From: Paenarthrobacter histidinolovorans
GTDB lineage: Bacteria > Actinomycetota > Actinomycetes > Actinomycetales > Micrococcaceae
NCBI RefSeq assembly: GCF_014647595.1
Contig: NZ_BMPM01000001.1
Coordinates: 744,001 to 808,000 of the forward strand
Direction: 5' to 3'
DNA: 64,000 bases
Every line of letters starts with the position of its first letter. The first letter of the stretch is position 1. The translations under genes were made by a program, and so were the position numbers. This document shows positions 17,114 through 25,566 of this stretch, piece after piece. Below the pieces are notes generated by a model that was not told the origin of the DNA, made no database searches, and saw only the letters and a program-made list of their open reading frames with translations.

Positions 17114-17580
17114 TGAGTCAACGCGGCATCGACCTCACCACGTCGCTGGGGTATCTGCTCAAAGAAGCATCGAGTGCCCTACGCACCGCCATGGAAGAAG
17201 CGCTCCGGCCACTCGGAATGACCATCACTCATTACTCCTGTCTTGAACTCCTGGCCCAGCGCCCCGGCCTGTCCAACTCAGAGCTGGCCCGTGGAGCGTT
17301 TGTCACCCGCCAATCCATGAACGTGCTGCTTCAGGCACTGGAACGGGACGGCTTCGTCACCCGCCCGGAGGAGGCCCGCGTGGGGAAAGTCCTTCCCACG
17401 CAGCTCACGCCTCGCGGCCGGCGCAGCCTGGAGAAGGCCACTGTCGCGGTCCGTGCCGTGGAGGACCGGATGCTGGCCGGCCTGACGCAGGAGGAACAAA
17501 GCAATGCGCTAATAGTCCTTCGAAGCATGGTCCACGCACTGCGCGACGACAACCAGGATGTGAACCCTGCGGATCACTAG
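17113..17580 (+). CDS. MarR-family transcriptional regulator
   Basis: This is a 155-residue dimeric winged-helix regulator. The DNA-binding part spans about residues 35-105: recognition helix region ELARGAFVTRQSMNVLLQALE and wing EARVGKVLPTQLTPRG. Flanking helices form the dimer interface. The start codon lacks a ribosome site and overlaps an operator palindrome, which suggests leaderless translation and autorepression. It is divergent from the VOC gene, the likely main target. Confidence 0.9.
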   Translation: MSQRGIDLTTSLGYLLKEASSALRTAMEEALRPLGMTITHYSCLELLAQRPGLSNSELARGAFVTRQSMNVLLQALERDGFVTRPEEARVGKVLPTQLTPRGRRSLEKATVAVRAVEDRMLAGLTQEEQSNALIVLRSMVHALRDDNQDVNPADH

Positions 17581-17719
17581 CACCCTCCGAAAGGGCGCGG
17601 CGGCCGCCGTCGTCGTTTTCCTGCTGAGCGGTTGCACCACCCCCGCAACACCGTCACGCCCAATGGCGGCAGCGGAAGAAGCAGTTGCCAAAATTCCCGG
17701 CGTGTCCTCACCAGGCTGA
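17558..17719 (+). pseudogene. Decayed small lipoprotein gene
   Basis: Behind the MarR gene a frame reads ITSTLRKGAAAAVVVFLLSG followed by C, a lipoprotein signal with lipobox. It continues to AEEAVAKIPGVSSPG and then stops. The only nearby in-frame ATG (17558) is followed at once by TGA. The AEEAVAKIPGV block resembles AEADIAKTPGV of the intact lipoprotein at 18508. This looks like a truncated paralogue. It could still be a very short lipopeptide gene if an unusual start is used. Confidence 0.5.
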
Positions 17720-17824
17720 GGACCCATTCGCCCCCGATGGGTTGCGGTGCCCATCGCAGCCTCCCCTGTTCACCCCTAGGGTTGAAGGTGCCCGGGAAAA
17801 GTTCGGGCAACTTTGGGGGAAGAC

Positions 17825-18508
17825 ATGCGCAGTACACATTCACGACGGCGGCAACGCTGCCTGCTTTCAGCTACGGCAATGGTTGTGCTCGCCGCAGTTA
17901 CGGCCGGCGGGCTGGCAGGAGGCCGGGTTCAAAAGCGGCCCGCGCCGCCGTATCCCGCAGTCGAGTGGCAAGGCGCCGCCCCCAGCGGGCCTTTGGAGTC
18001 CGACCCCTGGGTTCAAGCCACGCGCAAGTTCCTCGAAGCTGAGGCTGTGGCACGCAACATCAACGATTTTTCCATACCTGAGCTGGTCAAAACTGCCAGC
18101 AGGGACGCGCGGAGTCGTGCTGCGAGGCCGGCACTGGACGACGTGAAACAGAAACGGCGCCCGGACATTCTCCCCGGCCCGACACCGTTCTTGCCCCTTT
18201 CCGTGACGCCCAACTTTCGGGGAGACCCGGACCGGGCCGCCGTGAGGGGTTGCAAAGCAACGGAATGGTCCTCAGCGGAGGGGGACGTGACAACCGAGTT
18301 GAAGGGCTACGGGGTGGAGTACCGGATGGAACGGCTTCCCGATGGAACCATGAGGGTGGAGACCAGCGTAGGGATCCCAGACTTGGAGTGCTCGGATGTC
18401 ACCCTTCCCATGGCCTTGTTTGTGCCGGCGCCGGAGCCGTCGGACGTTACTGATGTGAAAGACATCGTCATTGCCGAGCGTGCCGACATAGATCCGCCGG
18501 GCAAGTGA
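17825..18508 (+). CDS. Exported protein of unknown function
   Basis: This 227-residue protein starts with a basic segment (MRSTHSRRRQR) and a hydrophobic signal or anchor (LLSATAMVVLAAVTAGG). The rest is soluble, with two cysteines (RGCKAT and LECSDV) and no recognised domain. A good GGGGGAAG precedes the ATG at 17825; a start at 17813 would overlap that site. Its stop overlaps the start of the following lipoprotein gene (TGATG), so the two are translated together and may act together at the cell surface. Confidence 0.7.
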   Translation: MRSTHSRRRQRCLLSATAMVVLAAVTAGGLAGGRVQKRPAPPYPAVEWQGAAPSGPLESDPWVQATRKFLEAEAVARNINDFSIPELVKTASRDARSRAARPALDDVKQKRRPDILPGPTPFLPLSVTPNFRGDPDRAAVRGCKATEWSSAEGDVTTELKGYGVEYRMERLPDGTMRVETSVGIPDLECSDVTLPMALFVPAPEPSDVTDVKDIVIAERADIDPPGK

Positions 18509-19032
18509 TGGGGAGACGCTCCGGAGCGGGCCTCACCATCCTGTTGCTCTGCGCTGCTTTGCTCGCCGGATGCACAGTGCCCGCCGATAGTTCAGAGCCC
18601 CGGCGCAGCACTTCCATGGCCGAAGCCGACATCGCCAAAACACCTGGAGTTACGGCGCGCATTGGCAGGGCATACGACGGCCTGACCCCTTACCTTTCCG
18701 TGAACGTGGAAGTCACAGAGGCTTTTACCGGCGACGAGGCCACCCTGCTGGACCATGTCCTGGCCCAGGTGTGGTCCCAGGACGAGGACGCGCCGGAGAA
18801 ATACGTCACTCTGGGAGTCAGCGGTCCCGGCCGCACCGCAGAAACAACCTCGGCGGCGCTTGCCAGCCTTGGGCTCGGCTCCCTGAAGTACGCCGGCTCG
18901 GCGGTCAGTTTGATCGGGGCCGATCTAGTGGCCCGATACGGCGAGTGGCCGGGGTCGGTGCCCACGGTTGGCCAGGAGCTGGTCCCGGGCACCCCGAGCC
19001 CCCGGGAGTTGAGCGACCAGCCCAAACCCTAG
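18508..19032 (+). CDS. Putative lipoprotein, function unknown
   Basis: This 174-residue protein has a lipoprotein signal with lipobox LLAGC (Cys near residue 22). The mature domain (IGRAYDGLTPYLSVNVEVTE...) alternates short strands and helices and has no recognised catalytic motif. The ATG overlaps the stop of the preceding exported-protein gene. A shortened paralogue remains at 17558-17719. The 3' end converges on the E2 gene 22 bp away. Confidence 0.75.
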   Translation: MGRRSGAGLTILLLCAALLAGCTVPADSSEPRRSTSMAEADIAKTPGVTARIGRAYDGLTPYLSVNVEVTEAFTGDEATLLDHVLAQVWSQDEDAPEKYVTLGVSGPGRTAETTSAALASLGLGSLKYAGSAVSLIGADLVARYGEWPGSVPTVGQELVPGTPSPRELSDQPKP

Positions 19033-19054
19033 GGACGTGAGGGAGCGTCGGGGG

Positions 19055-20527
19055 TTACATGTCCGCGAGCGCGCCACCGGGGTTCTCGATAGCGTCGGCC
19101 ACGTACCGGAGGAAGCCGGCAGCGGTTTCGCCGTCGCAGACGCGGTGGTCGAAGGCCAGGGTCAGTTCGGTGACCTTGCGGACGGCGAGTTCACCGTTGA
19201 CCACCCAGGGCTTGTCGATGATGCGGCCGACGCCGAGCATCGCAACTTCCGGGTAGTTGATGATCGCGGCCGAGCCGTCCACGCCGAACACGCCATAGTT
19301 GTTCAGGGTGAAGGTGCCGGAGCCGAGTTCGGTGGGGGTCGCCTTCCCGTCGCGCGCGACGGCGGTGAGTCGCCGGATCTCTGCGTCCAGCTCGCGGGCG
19401 CTCATCCCATGGGCGTTGCGCACGGACGGGACTACGAGTCCGCGATCGGTCTGTGCTGCGAAACCGAGGTTGATTCCGTCGAAGCCCACGATTTCCTGCG
19501 AGCCGTCGGCAACGGTTTCAAGGCGGGTGTTCAGGGCCGGGTACTTTTTTAACCCAGCCGTGACAAAACGAGCGATGAAGGCCAGCAGACCAGGGGTATC
19601 GTGCGGTGCACGCTCCTTCAGTTCAGCGCGCATCTCCAACAATGCGGTGGCATCCACGTCCACCCATACCGTGGCCTCGGGGATCTCCGAACGGCTCTTG
19701 GTCATGTTTGCGGCCACGGCCTTGCGGACTCCACGGACCGGCGTCCGGGCAGACACAGCCAAGCCGGTCCTGCCATCAACGGCACCCGCATCAGCAGGGG
19801 CAGAAGCAGGAGCCGAAGAAACAGACGGAGCCTCCACAGCAGCAGGAGCCTCCGGCGCAGAAATCGCAGCCTCCACGTCTTTGCGCATGATCAGCCCGCT
19901 GGCACCCGAACCCTCAATCGCGTCCAGGGAAACCCCGTGGTCGCGCGCCATCTTGCGCACCAGCGGTGAGATGACGGCGCTGAGCTTGCCCGGGATGCGC
20001 GTCCCGGCAACAGCCGGCTCCATCACGGGTGCAGGCTCAGCAACAGGAGAATCGACGACGGCGACGCTCGCCTTACGTGGCCGGGTCCGGCCACCGGTTG
20101 CTCCCCCGGGCGTCCCATAGCCGATCAGCACGTTGCCCGAGCCTGCCTTCTCCTCGGTCCGGTACGTCTCGGCAGCAGCTTCCACGGCGGAGGAAACGTC
20201 GAGACCCGAGGACACCGGCGAAGGATCAACGGAACCAGCCGGAGCAGGAGCCGCGGCAGCGGGCGAACCTGCCGAAGAACCGGCGCGGGCGATCGAGATC
20301 AGTGGCTTGCCGACGTCGAGCGTTTGGCCGGCCTCACCATGCAGCTCGGCAACGGTGCCGGCGTAAGGCGAGGGCACCTCCACCATGGACTTGGCCGTTT
20401 CAACTTCGGCGATGGGCTGGTCAACTACGATCTCGTCACCGACGGCGACGAGCCAGTTCACCAGTTCGGCCTCGGTCAGTCCTTCGCCGAGGTCGGGCAG
20501 TTTGAAGACCTGCATATCTGAACTCAT
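19055..20527 (-). CDS. bkdC: 2-oxoacid dehydrogenase E2 (dihydrolipoamide acyltransferase)
   Basis: The protein has 490 residues. An N-terminal lipoyl domain carries the lipoylated lysine in VETAKSMVEVPSP. A Pro/Ala-rich linker follows, then a peripheral subunit-binding domain (VRKMARDHGVSLDAIEGSG). The C-terminal catalytic acyltransferase core has the active-site block DHRVCDGE. It forms the core of the branched-chain (or related) 2-oxoacid dehydrogenase with the two E1 genes upstream. It starts 2 bp after the E1-beta stop, with GGAGG in the end of that gene. Branched-chain rather than pyruvate use is inferred from the separate E1 alpha/beta subunits and the Lrp neighbour. E3 is not in the window. 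Confidence 0.92.
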   Translation of the reverse strand: MSSDMQVFKLPDLGEGLTEAELVNWLVAVGDEIVVDQPIAEVETAKSMVEVPSPYAGTVAELHGEAGQTLDVGKPLISIARAGSSAGSPAAAAPAPAGSVDPSPVSSGLDVSSAVEAAAETYRTEEKAGSGNVLIGYGTPGGATGGRTRPRKASVAVVDSPVAEPAPVMEPAVAGTRIPGKLSAVISPLVRKMARDHGVSLDAIEGSGASGLIMRKDVEAAISAPEAPAAVEAPSVSSAPASAPADAGAVDGRTGLAVSARTPVRGVRKAVAANMTKSRSEIPEATVWVDVDATALLEMRAELKERAPHDTPGLLAFIARFVTAGLKKYPALNTRLETVADGSQEIVGFDGINLGFAAQTDRGLVVPSVRNAHGMSARELDAEIRRLTAVARDGKATPTELGSGTFTLNNYGVFGVDGSAAIINYPEVAMLGVGRIIDKPWVVNGELAVRKVTELTLAFDHRVCDGETAAGFLRYVADAIENPGGALADM

Positions 20528-20529
20528 GG

Positions 20530-21624
20530 TTAGTCCTCCCATTGAAGGTCGTCGACGGCGTCGAGGATGCGGTCGACGCTCGGCAGGTAGTAGTGCTCCA
20601 GCTTGGGAGAGGGGAAGGGGACGTCGAAGCCGGTTACGCGGAGGATCGGCGCGGCGAGATAGTGGAAGGCGCGTTCCTGGACGCGGGCCACGATTTCGGA
20701 AGACACGGACGCGAATCCATGGGCTTCGGCGATCACGACGGCGCGTCCCGTCTTGCGCACGGACGCGCAGACGGTTTCGTCATCGAAGGGGACCAGGGTG
20801 CGGACGTCGATGACTTCCAGTGAGCGGCCCTCTTCGGCGGCGGCAGCTGCAGCGGCGAGCGCGGTGGGGACCGACGGTCCGTAGGCGATGAGCGTGGCGT
20901 CCGTGCCGGGACGGGCGACAGCCGCGCGGCCCTCGGTGGAGGTACCGGCGTCGTGCTCTGCTCGGAGGGCACCCAAGTCAACCTGGTCCTTGGACCAGTA
21001 GAGCTTCTTGGGTTCCATGAACATGACAGGGTCATCGGAATCGATGGCTTCGCGCAGCATCCGGTAGCCGTCTGCCACGGTGGCGGGGGTGTAGACCTTG
21101 AGGCCCGCGGTGTGGGCGTAGTAGGACTCGGAGGAGTCGCAGTGGTGCTCCACTCCCCCGATGCCGCCGGCGTAGGGAACACGGATGACCATGGGCATTT
21201 TGAGCTTGCCCTTGGTGCGGTTGTGCATTTTGGCGACGTGGCTGACGATCTGTTCGAAGGCCGGGTAGGCGAAGGCGTCGAACTGCATTTCGATCACGGG
21301 GCGCATGCCGTTGATGGCCATGCCCACAGCCATGCCGACGATGCCGGATTCTGCGAGCGGGGTGTCGAAGCAGCGTTGTTCGCCGAACTCGGCCATGAGG
21401 CCGTCGGTGATGCGGAAGACGCCGCCCAGCATGCCCACGTCCTCGCCGAAGACCAGGACGGAGGAGTCGGCGCGCATGGCGTCGGCCATGGCTGTGTTGA
21501 GGGCCTTGGCCATCGTGAGGCTCTGCGGGCCGGTTGCCTCGGCCGTGGCCGCGGCGGAAGCGGCGGCGTTGGCGGTGGCGGCGCTGACGTTGGCGGTGCC
21601 TGCGGCAGTGGTGGTGACGGTCAT
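20530..21624 (-). CDS. bkdB: 2-oxoacid dehydrogenase E1 component, beta subunit
   Basis: This 364-residue protein has an unusual Ala/Thr-rich N-terminal leader of about 35 residues and then the transketolase-like pyrimidine-binding domain (LNTAMADAMRADSSVLVFGED). The C-terminal transketolase domain follows (LEVIDVRTLVPFDDETV). With the alpha subunit it decarboxylates the 2-oxoacid using thiamine diphosphate. The ATG overlaps the stop of the alpha gene by 4 bp (ATGA), so translation is coupled. Confidence 0.92.
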   Translation of the reverse strand: MTVTTTAAGTANVSAATANAAASAAATAEATGPQSLTMAKALNTAMADAMRADSSVLVFGEDVGMLGGVFRITDGLMAEFGEQRCFDTPLAESGIVGMAVGMAINGMRPVIEMQFDAFAYPAFEQIVSHVAKMHNRTKGKLKMPMVIRVPYAGGIGGVEHHCDSSESYYAHTAGLKVYTPATVADGYRMLREAIDSDDPVMFMEPKKLYWSKDQVDLGALRAEHDAGTSTEGRAAVARPGTDATLIAYGPSVPTALAAAAAAAEEGRSLEVIDVRTLVPFDDETVCASVRKTGRAVVIAEAHGFASVSSEIVARVQERAFHYLAAPILRVTGFDVPFPSPKLEHYYLPSVDRILDAVDDLQWED

Positions 21625-22814
21625 TTTGCGCTCTCCTCTCGTGCGAGTTCGCCGGCGAGCATGTCTGACTGCTCTTTCAGCTGCGGGGTGGGCTTGGCGA
21701 AGACGTACTTGAAGAGGTCCAGCGGCTGCACCGGAACTTCCTCGCCCAGGCCTTCGCGGAGCTGGGTGGCAACGGCTTCGGCGTGCTCGGCGATGCGGTT
21801 GCTGGCGGCGTCGTCCAGCAGACCCTTGTCCGCGAGGTAGGACTTCATCCGGGTGAGCGGGTCCTTGGCCTGCCACTCGGCGACTTCGCTGTCCGGGCGG
21901 TAGCGGGTGGCGTCGTCGGCGTTGGTGTGGGCCTGCATGCGGTAGGTGTGGGCCTCGATCAGCAGAGGTCCGGAACCTTCGCGGGCGAGCTTCACGGCAC
22001 GGTCCATCACGGCGAGCAGCGCTACGAGGTCGTTGCCGTCCACGCGCTCACCGGCCATGCCGTAGCCAACAGCCTTGTGGGCCAGCGACGGCGCCACGGA
22101 CTGGTGACTGAGCGGTACGGAGATGGCGTACTTGTTGTTCTGCACGAAGAAAATGACGGGCAAGTGGAAGACAGCGGCGAAGTTCAGGGCCTCATGGAAG
22201 TCACCCTCGCTGGTGGCGCCGTCGCCGCACATGGCCATCACCACCGTGTTTTCACCGCGCAGCTTGGCCGCGTGGGCAACACCGACGGCGTGCAGCAGCT
22301 GCGTGGTCAGCGGTGTGCACTGGATGCCGACGTTGTGTTCTTTGGGGTCGTATCCGCCGTGCCAGTCGCCGCGGAAGATGGTCATCACCTCTACGGGGTC
22401 CACCCCGCGGGTCATGACGGCGACGGCGTCGCGGTAGGTGGGGAACAGCCAGTCACCTTCGCTGAGGCACATGGCAGCTGCCACCTGGCAGGCTTCCTGG
22501 CCGTGGCTTGAGGGGTAGACGGCCATGCGGCCCTGCCGGACGAGCGCCGAGTTCTGGTCGTTGACGCGACGGCCGACGACGAGCTGCTCGTAAGCGGCCA
22601 TCAGTTCAGCGTCGCTTGGCGTGGGGTACTCGTGGCCGGGTTCGGTGCCTTGCTCGTCATGGGGGCGGAGGGTGCCATCCGGGTTCACCATTTGGATCTG
22701 GTGCCGGGCGGGGAGCATGTAGTCCTCAACGCTGATGCCGAATTTTGTCCGAACGTCAGCAGCCTGGTCCTCTACTGCCGTTTCCGGCGCAGAGTGGTCT
22801 GCGTGGATCGTCAT
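21621..22814 (-). CDS. bkdA: 2-oxoacid dehydrogenase E1 component, alpha subunit
   Basis: This 397-residue protein carries the thiamine-diphosphate motif starting GDGATSEGDFHEALNFA and ending NN. The phosphorylation-loop region is visible as TYRMQAHTNADDATRYR. It is the first gene of a three-gene operon with E1-beta and E2. An Lrp/AsnC gene is transcribed in the opposite direction 170 bp upstream. This arrangement is known for bkd regulation. Confidence 0.92.
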   Translation of the reverse strand: MTIHADHSAPETAVEDQAADVRTKFGISVEDYMLPARHQIQMVNPDGTLRPHDEQGTEPGHEYPTPSDAELMAAYEQLVVGRRVNDQNSALVRQGRMAVYPSSHGQEACQVAAAMCLSEGDWLFPTYRDAVAVMTRGVDPVEVMTIFRGDWHGGYDPKEHNVGIQCTPLTTQLLHAVGVAHAAKLRGENTVVMAMCGDGATSEGDFHEALNFAAVFHLPVIFFVQNNKYAISVPLSHQSVAPSLAHKAVGYGMAGERVDGNDLVALLAVMDRAVKLAREGSGPLLIEAHTYRMQAHTNADDATRYRPDSEVAEWQAKDPLTRMKSYLADKGLLDDAASNRIAEHAEAVATQLREGLGEEVPVQPLDLFKYVFAKPTPQLKEQSDMLAGELAREESAK

Positions 22815-22930
22815 TGGTCCGTCCTTCTCTAGCCACTATGTGCTTCCAGTATGTTCCCTGGCGAAGTTTCGTATCCAGCTTTCCGCCGAATCATGGAAGC
22901 CCTTGCCTAAACTGGGTATTCTGAAAGACG

Positions 22931-22940
22931 AATTGCAATT
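22931..22940. promoter_or_regulatory. Possible Lrp-type site between bkdA and its regulator
   Basis: AATTGCAATT is a perfect 10-bp palindrome in the divergent gap between the E1-alpha start and the Lrp/AsnC start. Lrp-family sites are commonly AT-rich dyads of this kind. Short length makes this a weak call. Confidence 0.35.
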
Positions 22941-22986
22941 GTGAGCTGGGTTACGCCCCTGTGCTGTAGACGAATTGGAGCCTGCT

Positions 22987-23451
22987 TTGAGTGAGACGGA
23001 GGCGGAGCAGACCGCCGTACCGCTGGACAGTGTGGACCGGGACATCATCCGCGAGCTCACCACCGACGGGCGCATGTCCATCACCCAGGTGGCCGAGAAC
23101 GTGCACATCAGCCGCGCCCACGCGTATTCGCGCATTGCCCGGCTCACCGGCGAGGGCGTGCTGACCAAGTTCACGGCCCTGGTGGATCCCATCAAGGCCG
23201 GCTTGCGATCTTCCGCCTACGTGACGTTAAAGGTGCAGCAGCATTCCTGGCGTGAGCTGAAGGAACAGCTCCGGGCCATTCCGGAGATCCACCACATCGC
23301 CTTGGTGGGCGGCGACTTCGACGTCATCCTGCTAGTCCGCGCCACCGACAACATCCACCTCCGCCGCGTGATCTTCGATCAGCTGCAGTCCATGGAGGGC
23401 ATCCTGGATACCCAAACCTTCCTGGTGTTCGAAGACGTTGATACCCGGTGA
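22987..23451 (+). CDS. Lrp/AsnC-family regulator (BkdR-like)
   Basis: This 154-residue protein has an N-terminal HTH (DRDIIRELTTDGRMSITQVA with recognition helix ISRAHAYSRIARL) and a C-terminal RAM ligand-binding domain (IHHIALVGGDFDVILLVRA). The TTG at 22987 has GGAG six bases upstream. It is divergent from bkdABC, so regulation of that operon by a branched-chain amino or oxo acid is likely. The following YdcF-like gene overlaps its stop. Confidence 0.9.
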   Translation: MSETEAEQTAVPLDSVDRDIIRELTTDGRMSITQVAENVHISRAHAYSRIARLTGEGVLTKFTALVDPIKAGLRSSAYVTLKVQQHSWRELKEQLRAIPEIHHIALVGGDFDVILLVRATDNIHLRRVIFDQLQSMEGILDTQTFLVFEDVDTR

Positions 23452-23996
23452 CGTTCCGGAGGAAGCTCGCCTGGACCTTTTTCGCTGGCTTGCTCGCCGG
23501 GTTGCTGTGGCTGATTGCCGCCTACCAGCTCTTCCACAACCCGCCCCACGCCACTCCCCAGCGGACCGACGCCATTGTGGTGTTGGGCGGCATGAGCAGT
23601 GAACGCCTCCCAGTGGGCTTGTCTTTGCGTGAGCAGTTGGACATTCCGGATCTGGTGGTGGTCACCACCGGCTTGCCAGCCAACGCCGGTTCGGATGAGT
23701 TTTGTGAAGCGCACGACGGCGACGCTCACCTTGACTGCTTCCGTCCGGATCCGCTGAACACCAGGGGCGAAGCAGCCCACCTCAGGGATCTTGCCGCGGA
23801 GCACGGGTGGAAGTCTGTGACTGTGGTGACCTCCGATTATCACCTGCTCCGGGCGGGCACTTTGATGAAGCAGTGCATCGGCGCGGACGTGCAGATGGTG
23901 GGCGCTGAACCGAAGCTCTCGCCGACCGGTTGGCTGTGGCGGTTCGTGGTGGAAACCGGTGGCCTGTTCGATGTCTGGTTACGCCCGGAATGCTAA
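23448..23996 (+). CDS. YdcF-like DUF218 membrane-associated protein
   Basis: This 182-residue protein begins with one membrane helix (LAWTFFAGLLAGLLWLIAAYQ). A DUF218 domain follows (TDAIVVLGG and VTSDYHLLRAG motifs). The family is linked to envelope or vancomycin-sensitivity phenotypes in other bacteria, but the reaction is unknown. The GTG start overlaps the stop of the Lrp gene (GTGA). Confidence 0.8.
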   Translation: MTFRRKLAWTFFAGLLAGLLWLIAAYQLFHNPPHATPQRTDAIVVLGGMSSERLPVGLSLREQLDIPDLVVVTTGLPANAGSDEFCEAHDGDAHLDCFRPDPLNTRGEAAHLRDLAAEHGWKSVTVVTSDYHLLRAGTLMKQCIGADVQMVGAEPKLSPTGWLWRFVVETGGLFDVWLRPEC

Positions 23997-24082
23997 GGGT
24001 TCTGGTGAATCTTGCGTCCTGTTGAACGGCTAGGATTGCACTAGTTTCGGGCGCCTTAGGGCCGGTCTTTTTGGGGGAAAAC

Positions 24083-25237
24083 GTGCACACCATCATGCCT
24101 ATCTTTGGGACCCGGCCGGAAGCCATCAAAATGGCTCCGATTGTGCGTGCACTGATGGAGTCGGAGCTCTTCGAGTGCGTAGTGACGGTCACCGGCCAGC
24201 ACCGGGAAATGCTGGATCAGGTCAACGAGCTTTTTGGGATAACTCCGGACCACGATCTGAACATTCTTCAGCCCGGTCAATCCCTCACGGACATCATGAC
24301 CCGCACCATGAGTGGGCTGGATACTTTGTTTGCTGCGGGCAAGCCGGACGCGGTGATCGTGCAGGGCGACACCACTACCTCTACCGCCGGCGCCATTACT
24401 GCCTTTTATCACGGCATTCCTGTGGTCCATGTGGAGGCTGGCCTCCGCAGCGGGAACCTGCTCTCCCCTTTCCCGGAAGAAGCCAACCGCAAGATCACCA
24501 GCCAGATCGCATCCCTGCACCTGGCACCGACCACCACCAGCCGGGCCAACCTGCTGGCCGAGGGCGTTGCTGCTGCTGACATCGTGGTGACGGGCAACTC
24601 GGTGATCGACGCTCTGCTGACCACCGTGGATAAGCAGGTGCCGTTCTCTGATCCCGCGTTGGAGTCGCTTGCTGCGAGTGGCCGCCGCATTCTTCTGGTC
24701 ACCACCCACCGACGCGAGAACCAGGGTGATGCCATGCGCGGAGTGGGCCGGGCCTTGGCACGGATTGCCGACGCCGAACCCGAGCTGACGATCGTCCTGC
24801 CCGCCCACAAAAACCCCGTGGTCCGCGAAGCCGTGCTCCCCGCGTTGGACGGGAAGCCGAATGTAGTTGTTACAGAGCCTTTGGCCTACGGCGAGTTCAC
24901 TCGCATGCTCTCCCTGGCGCACATTGTCCTGACCGACTCGGGCGGAGTGCAGGAAGAAGCACCGAGCCTGGGCAAGCCCGTGCTGGTGATGCGCGACAAC
25001 ACAGAGCGCCCCGAAGCCGTTGAAGCCGGGACGGTTGCGCTGATCGGTACGGATGAAGAACGGATTGTGGCCGAGGTGAGCCGACTGCTGCACGACGACT
25101 CGCACTTCGAGGCCATGGCGAACGCTGTGAACCCTTATGGAGACGGGTTGGCTTCCGAGCGGACTATTGCGGCGATTGCCGAGTTGCTGGGAGTGGGCAG
25201 CCGCGTGGAGGAGTTCGGGATGGAGCGGGTGGTTTAG
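24083..25237 (+). CDS. wecB: UDP-N-acetylglucosamine 2-epimerase (non-hydrolysing)
   Basis: This 384-residue enzyme interconverts UDP-GlcNAc and UDP-ManNAc for surface polysaccharide synthesis. Family blocks are visible: GTRPEAIKMAP at the start, QGDTTTS, HVEAGLRSG, THRREN and TDSGGVQEEAP. The GTG at 24083 lies just behind GGGGGAAAAC. It is the first gene of the exopolysaccharide locus. UDP-ManNAc may be used in the polymer or for wall teichoic-type linkage. Confidence 0.93.
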   Translation: MHTIMPIFGTRPEAIKMAPIVRALMESELFECVVTVTGQHREMLDQVNELFGITPDHDLNILQPGQSLTDIMTRTMSGLDTLFAAGKPDAVIVQGDTTTSTAGAITAFYHGIPVVHVEAGLRSGNLLSPFPEEANRKITSQIASLHLAPTTTSRANLLAEGVAAADIVVTGNSVIDALLTTVDKQVPFSDPALESLAASGRRILLVTTHRRENQGDAMRGVGRALARIADAEPELTIVLPAHKNPVVREAVLPALDGKPNVVVTEPLAYGEFTRMLSLAHIVLTDSGGVQEEAPSLGKPVLVMRDNTERPEAVEAGTVALIGTDEERIVAEVSRLLHDDSHFEAMANAVNPYGDGLASERTIAAIAELLGVGSRVEEFGMERVV

Positions 25238-25566
25238 AAGATCAGACTCAGGTAGGGAGTGCTTGCAACAACTCAAGGCACCAGTCGTCGCCTAAGCCAT
25301 TCACCTCGGGCTGTTCAGGTCAGGTAGCAGGGCATATGTCACATCAGTACGGCTGACAGTCGAAGTAATCAGCTCCCATGTCACAAACTTAAGAGAAGAA
25401 GTCACTTTTCACAGTTCGATGGTTCTGCCGTAACAGTAAGTGCGAGGCAACCATGGAGCGCTGTGGGGGCCCTGCAACGGGTAGAATCATCAGGACCGCA
25501 GGAAGTGCCGTGCTGGGGACATGCCTCAAGGCAGGTTTTCATAAATGCAAAATAGGGGGCCATGGT
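25238..25566 (+). promoter_or_regulatory. Leader/promoter region of the exopolysaccharide genes
   Basis: This gap of about 330 bp holds no convincing gene. It contains two copies of ATGTCACA (25336-25343 and 25378-25385), spaced 42 bp or four helical turns, and a TAGAAT -10-like box at 25482. No good -35 was found. Lower G+C than the flanks fits a promoter region. Confidence 0.45.

Noticed and set aside
24056..25276. 406-codon reverse-strand frame
   Set aside because: Antisense to the UDP-GlcNAc 2-epimerase gene, which has all family motifs.
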